A stretch of 10,922 nt of DNA from positions 1 to 10,922 of the forward strand of contig JAHFQQ010000103.1 of the NCBI GenBank assembly GCA_023259235.1, read 5' to 3'. The notes below the pieces were generated by a model, which saw nothing but the letters and a program-made list of their open reading frames with translations, was not told where the DNA came from and ran no database searches. This DNA is from Polaromonas sp. GTDB taxonomy: Bacteria > Pseudomonadota > Gammaproteobacteria > Burkholderiales > Burkholderiaceae_C. Below, piece after piece: positions 5,245 to 10,922 of the stretch; the stretch's first letter is position 1, and each line of letters starts with the position of its first letter. The translations under genes and the position numbers were made by a program.

Positions 5245-7281
5245 TTAGTGTGGTGCCGCTGCCTTGAACAGTTTGGATTTGTCCACCAGGTCAACGTGCT
5301 TGCGCTTGAAGCAGGTCCATTGTTTGGTATATTTGTCGTAGATGGAATTGACGAAGCAATGCCAGTTCTCTTCATCAACAAAGTTCTTGTCGGTGCGGTA
5401 GTAGAAACCCGGATAACGGGATTCTTCACGGAACTGGATATGCTTCATGTGAGCTTCCGCCGTGATGATGCGGTGGTAGTTTTCTCAGGCGCGCAACAGT
5501 TCGTGCAGATCCTTCGCGCGCAATTTGAGCGAGTCTTCCTTGAGCATTGCCAGCTTTTCTTCGGCCACCGCCAACATCTTGTCGTTGGTGTTGTAGTAGG
5601 TGGACGTGCCCGCAACATATTCATCCATGATTTTCTGCAGGCGCATCTGCAGCATTTTTGGTGTGATGTAGTGCGGGTTGATGTCGATGGCGGTGGTGTA
5701 GTCCTTATGCTCAAGAAAGGTGCGAACCGGCTTGTAGATCTCTTCAGCCAGTTGCTCTGCAGAGGTGTCGAGCTCCGGCTTCCAGTCCTTGTTGTCGATT
5801 GCATACTGGACCATGGCTTTGGATGCCAGACGGCCTTCGGTGTGCGAGCCGGATGAGAACTTGTGGCCGGACGCGCCCACTCCGTCGCCGGCAGTGAACA
5901 GGCCTTTGACCGTAGTCATCGAGCGATAGCCCCAGTTCCAGCCGCGAGGAAGATGCGCCGGGACGCCATCGTAGTCGCCTTCCTCTGCCGTTGGCGCACC
6001 CAGGTCGGTCGGGCCGGACACCCAGATGCCGCAGCAGCCGGAGTGTGAGCCCAGCAGGTACGGCTCGGTTGGCATCAACTCCGAGTTTTTCTTCTCGGGT
6101 TCGATATTTTCGCCGACCCAGATGCCGCACTGGCCGATGCACATGTCGAGGAAATCTTCCCAAGCTTCCGCCTCTAGGTGTTTGACTTCCTTCGGAGACA
6201 GTGATTCGCGCAGCTTCGCCAGCGCGGAGACGGTGTCCATATAGATCGGGCCGCGGCCTTCCTTCATCTCATGGAGCATCAGGTGATTGCGCAGGCACGA
6301 TGCGGGAACGGCAGCCTGGCCATAGGGCGGGTAGTCGTTCAACATCTCCTTGTTTTTGTTCATGTAGTCTTCGCCGTAGGCATTGGTGGCCTTTGCCTTG
6401 AACAGCAGGAACCAGGCACCGACCGGGCCGTAGCCGTCCTTGAAACGGGCCGGCACGAAGCGGTTTTCCATCATCGTCATCTCGGCGCCCGCTTCGGCCG
6501 CCATGGCGTAGGTGGAGCCCGCGTTCCACACCGGGTACCAGGCGCGGCCTGCGCCTTCGCCGACCGAGCGTGGACGGAACAGGTTGACGCAGCCACCGGC
6601 CGCCAGCAGGACGGCCTTGGCCTTGTAGACGTGGATGGTGTTGTCGCGCACCGAGAAGCCAACCGCGCCAGCGATGCGCGATGGGTCATTTTTATCGTTG
6701 AGCAGCTTGACAATGAAGATGCGCTCTTCGATGCGCGCCAGACCCAGCGCCTTCTTGGCGGCTTCGGCAACGATCCACTTGTAGGACTCGCCGTTGATCA
6801 TGATTTGCCATTTGCCCGAACGCACCGGCTTGCCGCCGTCTTTCAGCAGGGGCAGCCCTTCCTTTTGCGACTCGGCTCCGTCATGGCGCACGCCATCATC
6901 ATCGGTTTTCCAGATCGGCAGGCCCCACTCCTCGAACAGATGGACCGAATCGTCAACGTTGCGGCCGATGTCGTAGGTCAGGTCGTCGCGGGTGATGCCC
7001 ATCAGGTCGTTGGAGACCATGCGGGCGTAGTCGGCCGGATCCAGATCCGGGCCGATGTAGGTGTTGATGGCTGAAAGACCTTGCGCCACGGCGCCGGAGC
7101 GGTCCATGGCCGCCTTGTCCACCAGCTTGATTTTCAGATCAATACCGGATTCAGCCTTGACCGCGTCGGCCCAGCGCACCATTTCATACGCGGCTCCGCA
7201 GCAGGCCATGCCGCCGCCGATCAGCAGGATGTCCAGTTCTTCCTGGACGATTTTTGGATTTTCAAAGGTAGCTTGTGACAT
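5245..7281 (-). CDS. aprA: APS reductase alpha subunit, interrupted by an in-frame TGA
   Basis: This is the FAD subunit of dissimilatory adenosine-5'-phosphosulfate reductase, which in sulfur oxidizers forms APS from sulfite and AMP in the cytoplasm. Visible motifs, numbered from the ATG at 7281: FAD-binding GGGMACCGAAYE (22-33), AINTYIG (71-77), YPVWNAG (249-255), ENRFVPARFKDGYGP (272-286), GSHSGCCGIW (411-420) and the second FAD region GHKFSSGSHTEGR (472-484). The ATG at 7281 has an AGGTG site six bases upstream and is preferred over an in-frame GTG at 7290. Codon 599 is TGA (5487-5485), directly after ...LHELLRA. The same frame then reads ENYHRIITAEAHMKHI... and ...DEENWHCFVNS... to a TAA at 5245-5247, which is the normal AprA C-terminus. 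Full length would be 678 residues, in the family range. Without suppression the product is 598 residues, lacking the last 79. Confidence 0.93.
5485..5487 (-). other. In-frame TGA within aprA at a conserved Trp position
   Basis: The minus-strand codon after CTG TTG CGC GCC is TGA, where AprA relatives, from memory, read RAWE (TGG). One G-to-A change explains it. No frame change occurs: codons on both sides stay in one frame and remain AprA-like. TGA ends qmoB, hdrB, the YkgJ-type gene and the kinase gene here, so it is an ordinary stop in this genome. Confidence 0.85.
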
Positions 7282-7323
7282 TGCATTCACCTGGTTCGTT
7301 GGATTGTTGATCGTCGGATCGGA

Positions 7324-7800
7324 CTATTTGCGGCGGATCAGTTCGTCCTGCCGGCCGGCACGATAGCCCCCCATCATTTCCTTGGTAAATACGCCCGGGG
7401 CAGATAGTTCAGCCATCTTGGGCATCGGTTTGTTGCCGTAGGCATCAATGGACCCCTCGGCCGTCGTACGGATCGGAAATTTGAAGCGTTTCAGCGTGCC
7501 GCTGCGGAATTTGATGGTCCACATGATCGAATCGGAGCCACGCAGCGGTTGCACCGATCCGCCCAGTGGCACGATGTCGGCGTAGTGGCGTACTTCGATC
7601 GCATTTTGCGGGCAGATCTTCACGCAGGAGTAACATTCCCAGCACTGCTCAGGTTCCTGGTTCCACGCCTTCATTGCATGGCCCGTGCGCGAGCCATCCT
7701 TGTCCAGTGCCATTAGATCGTGCGGGCAGATATACATGCACGCGGTTTTGTCCTGGCCTTTACATCCGTCGCACTTGTCGGTTCTCACGTAGGTTGGCAT
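7324..7800 (-). CDS. aprB: APS reductase beta subunit
   Basis: This 158-residue protein is the iron-sulfur subunit of APS reductase. It passes electrons between the FAD of AprA and the external partner. It begins with the typical MPTYVRTDKCDGCKG sequence. Cluster cysteines are C10, C13, C21 and C25-P for one [4Fe-4S] cluster and C53, C56, C59 and C63-P for the other. The C-terminal half (from about 95) is the extended tail that in known structures wraps around AprA. The ATG at 7800 has an AAAGGA site about 8 bases upstream. It lies 36 bases after sat and 42 bases before aprA, so the three form one operon. No aprM gene is between or beside them, in keeping with a Qmo-type partner. Confidence 0.95.
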   Translation of the reverse strand: MPTYVRTDKCDGCKGQDKTACMYICPHDLMALDKDGSRTGHAMKAWNQEPEQCWECYSCVKICPQNAIEVRHYADIVPLGGSVQPLRGSDSIMWTIKFRSGTLKRFKFPIRTTAEGSIDAYGNKPMPKMAELSAPGVFTKEMMGGYRAGRQDELIRRK

Positions 7801-7836
7801 TTCTCATTTCCTTTCGGGAGTTTGGGGTTTACGAAA

Positions 7837-9012
7837 TTACTTCGATTCAAGGCTGGCGTAGTACTCGCGCAGGATGACGAGCACTTCTGGCCGACTGAAC
7901 TCGGGCGGGACATCCGCGTCTTCGGAAAGCCACTTGCGCAATTGGGTGCCAGCGACCTGCAACCGGTCGGCATCGGTATGCGGGCAGGTGCGCCCCGAGG
8001 CCATACCGCCGCACTTGTAGCACCAGAACGCCACGTCAATTTTGAGCGGCTGCGTCTGCAGTGCGCCGGGGGGCAATTCGTCGAAGATGTGGTGGGCATC
8101 GAAAGGGCCGTAATAGCTGCCCACGCCGGCATGGTCGCGCCCGACAATCTGATGCGAGCAGCCGTAGTTCTGCCGGAACAGCGCGTGCAGTAGCGCCTCG
8201 CGCGGACCTGCATAGCGCATGTCCAGCGGGTAGCCGGCCTGAACCACGGTCTTTTTGACGAAGTATTTGTCGGCCAGCACCGCGATCGCGTGTGTTCGCA
8301 CCTCGGCGGGAATGTCGCCGGGTTTGAGCGCCCCCAGCAGCGAGTGCACCAGCACGCCATCGCACACTTCGATAGCCACTTTGGCCAGGTACTCGTGCGA
8401 GCGGTGCATGGGGTTGCGCGTCTGGAACGCTGCGATCTTCGACCAGCCAAGCTTGGTGAACAAGACCCGTGTTTCTCTGGGTGTCATGAACAGCTTGCCG
8501 TATTTTTCAGGGAAGCCGCCGGTGGAGAGCACCTTGACTGGGCCGGCCAGATTGACCTCGCCTTGGCGCATCACCAGCTTGACGCCCGGATGTTCCCGGT
8601 CGACGGTCCGGAAAACTTTCGAACACTCATGCAATTTGTCAATGGCATATTTTTCGGTCACGCGCATTGTCGCGAGAATCGTGCCGTTGTCAGGGTCGGC
8701 GAGGGCAATTTCGCCGCCAGTCTCGATAGCGTCAGCTTCTGCCGTGGTCGCCGAGAGGGTGATGGGAATGGGCCAGAACAGGCCGTTGGCCATTTGCATG
8801 TCATCGCACACACCCTGCCAGTCGGCTTGTGACATAAAGCCCTGCAGTGGCGTGAAGCCTCCAATGCCCAGCATGATGAGGTCGCCTTTTTCGCGTGAAC
8901 TCACGCGCAGCGCGGGCAGCGTGGCAGCACGCCGGCGATCGAGCGCGAGCGCATCACCTTCGAGCAGAAGTGGCAGCAAATCGCCGCCGCCATGTGGATT
9001 AACCAATGCCAT
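7837..9012 (-). CDS. sat: Dissimilatory ATP sulfurylase
   Basis: This 391-residue sulfate adenylyltransferase in sulfur oxidizers makes ATP and sulfate from APS and pyrophosphate, and the reaction is reversible. Visible motifs: QTRNPMHRSHEYL (197-209), the nucleotide-binding HxxH-type signature, with N200, H203 and H206; GRDHAGVGSYYGPFDA (291-306); and a cysteine/histidine set C331, C334, C343, H345 (CYKCGGM...CPH), which in related bacterial enzymes binds zinc. There is no fused APS kinase domain, as expected for the dissimilatory type. The ATG at 9012 (MALVNPHGGG) was chosen over an in-frame start at 9054, whose extra 14 residues look non-native; an AAAGGGA lies about 8 bases before the ATG. 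It is the first gene of sat-aprB-aprA and is divergent from the kinase gene. Confidence 0.95.
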   Translation of the reverse strand: MALVNPHGGGDLLPLLLEGDALALDRRRAATLPALRVSSREKGDLIMLGIGGFTPLQGFMSQADWQGVCDDMQMANGLFWPIPITLSATTAEADAIETGGEIALADPDNGTILATMRVTEKYAIDKLHECSKVFRTVDREHPGVKLVMRQGEVNLAGPVKVLSTGGFPEKYGKLFMTPRETRVLFTKLGWSKIAAFQTRNPMHRSHEYLAKVAIEVCDGVLVHSLLGALKPGDIPAEVRTHAIAVLADKYFVKKTVVQAGYPLDMRYAGPREALLHALFRQNYGCSHQIVGRDHAGVGSYYGPFDAHHIFDELPPGALQTQPLKIDVAFWCYKCGGMASGRTCPHTDADRLQVAGTQLRKWLSEDADVPPEFSRPEVLVILREYYASLESK

Positions 9013-9138
9013 GGCGCTTGTCCCTTTCTTCCTTGAAGCCGTTGTGCATGCCAAATGGATGGAGAGATTGCTTGTACAACTTGGGAATGGAAAAATAAAT
9101 GGCGAAATTCAAGGAGATCACACTGCGGCGATGGTTTT

Positions 9139-9160
9139 CCTGATCCACTGATGGGTCAGG
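9139..9160. promoter_or_regulatory. Inverted repeat upstream of sat
   Basis: The arms CCTGATCCA (9139-9147) and TGGGTCAGG (9152-9160) match at 8 of 9 positions with a 4-base loop; the odd pair would be a wobble in RNA. It is about 130 bases upstream of the sat start, so it could be an operator or a leader hairpin. No T-run follows in either direction. Confidence 0.35.
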
Positions 9161-9435
9161 CAGGGACCTGGTGGCAACGGTTCTGTGAATGGCCGGGAGT
9201 TGCTTCATGCCGGGCGCCTTTCCGTTCTGCAAATGAACCCGGATGTCGCAACGGCGGGCCCGCAGATAACAGGGCGTGACATGCGTTTTGGCGGCGGCGC
9301 CAGGCATCACCTAGGCAGACGGATCGTAAGGCAGTTCGGCAGACATTCTGTGATTGCATCATTTGTTGACGGGCCAACTCGAGGAAAGGCTTTCAATTGC
9401 TCCACACCAAGACGTTTGGACAGGTAGTGGTGGTG

Positions 9436-9508
9436 TCCCTATTAGATACAGGGATACCCGAGTGCGTCTATAACCGACACGGGTAATTGGGAGTAACCCA
9501 AATGGGTA
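9436..9508. promoter_or_regulatory. Cluster of inverted repeats with GGGTA/TACCC cores
   Basis: TCCCT (9436-9440) and AGGGA (9450-9454) form one inverted repeat. TACCCG (9455-9460) and CGGGTA (9480-9485) form a second with a 19-base spacer. GTAACCC (9493-9499) and ATGGGTA (9502-9508) follow. ATGGGTA read on the minus strand is TACCCAT, a full match to the NarL-type heptamer TACYYMT; the others match only partly. The cluster lies 130-200 bases before the NarX-like kinase start. This is a candidate binding site for the encoded regulator, from pattern alone. Confidence 0.35.
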
Positions 9509-9636
9509 GCGCGCAGGTGTTCGGTGGGCGCCACAATACCGGCTTCGGTCAATTTGGCGGGCGGCAAAGGCTCGCGGGTTTCCACGATGCATCAGCTTTC
9601 GGTAAAGTATTGGCATCATCGGATAGCATAGTGACC

Positions 9637-10845
9637 ATGACTCCCAACCCGACCCAGTCAACCCCGGCAATGCCGGTGGATACGGAGGCGTTCGTCACCG
9701 GATGGGTAAGCGAGATTGCTGCCGGCACCGATCTGGAGTCGTTGCTGGGGCGCTTCCTGGTATCCATTGTTGCGCTAGCCGGCGCCCGTGCCGGAGCAGT
9801 TCGGGTGTTGACCCATGATGGGCAGCATATGCGGCTGGTCGGGCAGATCGGTTTGCCACCGGATGTACTCAGCGCCGAACGTCTGGTGGTGCGTGACTGT
9901 GGCATGTGCGGTACCGCTGTCGGCAGCGACGTGCTGGGCTGGGTGGATGATGTGCAGGCCTGCGCCCGTCGTGGCACCGAATTCTACTTTGGACTGGAAT
10001 GCAAGAGCGTGCTGGCCATCTCATTGCCCTACGCGAACCAGGTGCTGGGCATTTACAACCTATTTTTTGAAACCGAGACCCAGCTCAGCGCGCAGACCCA
10101 GACCATTTTGCGCCTGATTGGCCAGTTGCTGGGCCTGGCGCTGCACAATGCCCGTATCGAGCGTGAGCGTCTGCGCGTGACGGTGATGAAAGAGCGTCAG
10201 GAGATGCTTAATGAAGTGCATGATGCAATAGCGCAGACGCTGGCCTACGTCAAAATGCGATTGCCCCTGCTCAACGATGCCATGTTGGCGCACGACGATC
10301 CGAGTTCACTTAAGTACTTTGCAGATATCAAGAAGGCCGTTGGCGAGGTGCATGATAACCTGCGCGAGGTGATGACTTATTTCCGCACGCGCATGAACCC
10401 GCTGGGCCTGCTGCATGCGCTGCAGGGAATTTCTGATGGTTTTGCTGGTCGCAATGGCATCACACTGGAGATCAGAAATTCGGCGCAAAATCTGGGCTTG
10501 ACCGATGAACAGGAAATTCAGGTGTTTTATATTATTCAGGAAGCATTGGCCAACATCGCCAAGCACTCCATGGCACGGCATGCCATAGTGGCGATTGACA
10601 AGACATCCCGGTGGCTCGAGTTCCTGATTGAAGACGATGGGCTGGGTATGGCGAGTCCGTCTGTGTCGACCATTGTGACCACCGCGCAAGGGCTCGCGCC
10701 AACCGCTCATTTCGGCATGGAGATCATGCAGGGCAGGGCGCAACGCATAGGCGGCAGCCTTGAGGTCGGCAGAAATGAAGGTGGTGGTACGCGCGTGCGG
10801 CTGATAATTCCGGTGAGTTTGGCATCAGCGGGGTCTGGCACATGA
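9637..10845 (+). CDS. Soluble NarX-family sensor histidine kinase with GAF domain
   Basis: This 402-residue histidine kinase probably phosphorylates the response regulator encoded next to it. Domains: a GAF-type sensor region (about 30-170); a HisKA_3 dimerisation domain with H-box ERQEMLNEVHDAIAQTL and phospho-acceptor H195; and a HATPase_c domain with N-box QEALANIAKH (301-310), D-box EDDGLGM (332-338) and G-box FGMEIMQ...RIGG. No transmembrane segment is visible, so it is cytoplasmic, unlike classical NarX. The GAF region carries C88 and C91 (RDCGMCG), C109 and C122, a possible metal or redox site. The ATG at 9637 begins MTPNPTQST. The frame extends to 9487, but that part is low-complexity Gly/Gln-rich and looks untranslated. 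The ribosome binding site is weak, so the start is uncertain (a GTG at 9631 is an alternative). It is divergent from sat and overlaps the regulator gene. Confidence 0.88.
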   Translation: MTPNPTQSTPAMPVDTEAFVTGWVSEIAAGTDLESLLGRFLVSIVALAGARAGAVRVLTHDGQHMRLVGQIGLPPDVLSAERLVVRDCGMCGTAVGSDVLGWVDDVQACARRGTEFYFGLECKSVLAISLPYANQVLGIYNLFFETETQLSAQTQTILRLIGQLLGLALHNARIERERLRVTVMKERQEMLNEVHDAIAQTLAYVKMRLPLLNDAMLAHDDPSSLKYFADIKKAVGEVHDNLREVMTYFRTRMNPLGLLHALQGISDGFAGRNGITLEIRNSAQNLGLTDEQEIQVFYIIQEALANIAKHSMARHAIVAIDKTSRWLEFLIEDDGLGMASPSVSTIVTTAQGLAPTAHFGMEIMQGRAQRIGGSLEVGRNEGGGTRVRLIIPVSLASAGSGT

Positions 10846-10922
10846 CGACTGGAATACGGGTGATGCTGGTAGACGATCACGCATTGTGCCGCAGTGGACT
10901 GAAGGAACTTCTGGAGCACCGC
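10842..10922 (+). CDS. NarL-type response regulator, 3'-truncated by window edge
   Basis: Only 27 codons are visible, starting MTTGIRVMLVDDHALCRSGL. The VMLVDDHALCRSGLKELL pattern is the start of a receiver domain, with the DD acidic pair near residues 11-12, and is typical of the LuxR/NarL class that pairs with HisKA_3 kinases. The ATG at 10842 overlaps the kinase stop (ATGA), so translation is coupled. The DNA-binding output domain lies outside the window, so the class is inferred from the N-terminus and the partner. Confidence 0.85.
   Translation, partial: MTTGIRVMLVDDHALCRSGLKELLEHR

Larger units (their letters stand above)
9013..9636. promoter_or_regulatory. Divergent regulatory region between sat and the sensor kinase gene
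   Basis: This 624-base stretch must hold the promoters of both the sat-aprBA operon and the kinase operon. No convincing gene is seen: frames on both strands lack ribosome binding sites and recognisable protein motifs. No clean -35/-10 pair could be called. Notable sites are a palindrome TTGTACAA (9072-9079), a 9-bp hairpin at 9139-9160, and a cluster of inverted repeats with GGGTA/TACCC cores at 9436-9508. Confidence 0.55.

Noticed and set aside
5124..5429. Longer version of the YkgJ-type protein starting inside aprA
   Set aside because: It would span the aprA terminator and the aprA C-terminal coding region; the added residues have shadow composition.
5485..5487. TGA in aprA as selenocysteine or a reassigned codon
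   Set aside because: TGA ends several other genes in this window, and the family has Trp, not Cys, at this site; no selenocysteine insertion hairpin was identified. A simple TGG-to-TGA change is preferred.
6271..7074. A 267-codon plus-strand open frame
   Set aside because: It is antisense to aprA; its translation is a low-information shadow created by codon bias in the real gene.
8255..9151. A 298-codon plus-strand open frame
   Set aside because: It is antisense to sat along most of its length, Ser/Pro-rich in a typical shadow pattern, with no known motif.
9442..9591. A short minus-strand frame with protein-like composition (about 48 codons from a GTG at 9585, two stops at its end)
   Set aside because: It has no ribosome binding site, a stop just before it, and no recognised family. 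It could be a gene remnant but cannot be supported.
9487..9636. N-terminal extension of the kinase by 50 codons
   Set aside because: The added sequence is Gly/Gln/Phe-rich, lacks a ribosome binding site and overlaps the inverted-repeat cluster, so it is more likely untranslated.

Overview
The window is an energy-metabolism region for dissimilatory sulfur oxidation, most likely from a betaproteobacterium. It carries sat-aprBA for the adenosine phosphosulfate (APS) pathway, a Qmo/Hdr-type electron-transfer module, a rhodanese and a NarX/NarL-like regulator pair. The host assignment rests on the gene content, the beta/gammaproteobacterial style of the proteins, and two intergenic elements between positions 3407 and 3690. 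These resemble, from memory, dispersed repeats of Betaproteobacteria (Comamonadaceae/Burkholderiales) and Xanthomonas relatives. A relative of Rhodoferax, Polaromonas or the Thiobacillus group would fit; the exact genus cannot be read here.

Layout. Plus strand, 1-3400: the 3' part of qmoB (HdrA-like flavoprotein with two ferredoxin clusters and an MvhD-like tail), then hdrC and hdrB in a tight operon (1-bp overlap, then an 11-bp gap). 3401-3824: a gene-free stretch with two repeat-like elements and, at its end, two tandem hairpins, the second covering the ribosome binding site of the next gene. 3825-4214 (+): single-domain rhodanese. 4221-5123 (-): a YkgJ-type cysteine-cluster protein, convergent with the rhodanese. 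9012 to 5245 (-): the sat-aprB-aprA operon, closed by a strong hairpin terminator at 5186-5211. 9013-9636: a divergent regulatory region with inverted repeats. 9637-10845 (+): a soluble GAF-containing NarX-family histidine kinase. 10842-end (+): the first 27 codons of its response regulator, translationally coupled to it.

How it works together. In sulfur oxidizers AprBA joins sulfite to AMP to make APS and releases two electrons, and Sat turns APS and pyrophosphate into ATP and sulfate. The Qmo-type complex is the expected redox partner of AprBA. Here the membrane-bound QmoC is replaced by separate HdrC and HdrB, an arrangement known from some sulfur oxidizers and Gram-positive sulfate reducers, so no membrane quinone subunit is visible. 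The rhodanese could supply or carry sulfane sulfur. The divergent kinase/regulator pair is placed to control sat-aprBA, possibly in response to nitrate, oxygen or redox state, but that is inference.

The most striking anomaly is in aprA. The reading frame is intact from 7281 to 5488, then has an in-frame TGA (5487-5485) where the family has a conserved tryptophan, and the same frame continues with a clear AprA C-terminus to a TAA at 5245. This is a nonsense mutation, a base-call error, or (less likely) a read-through codon.
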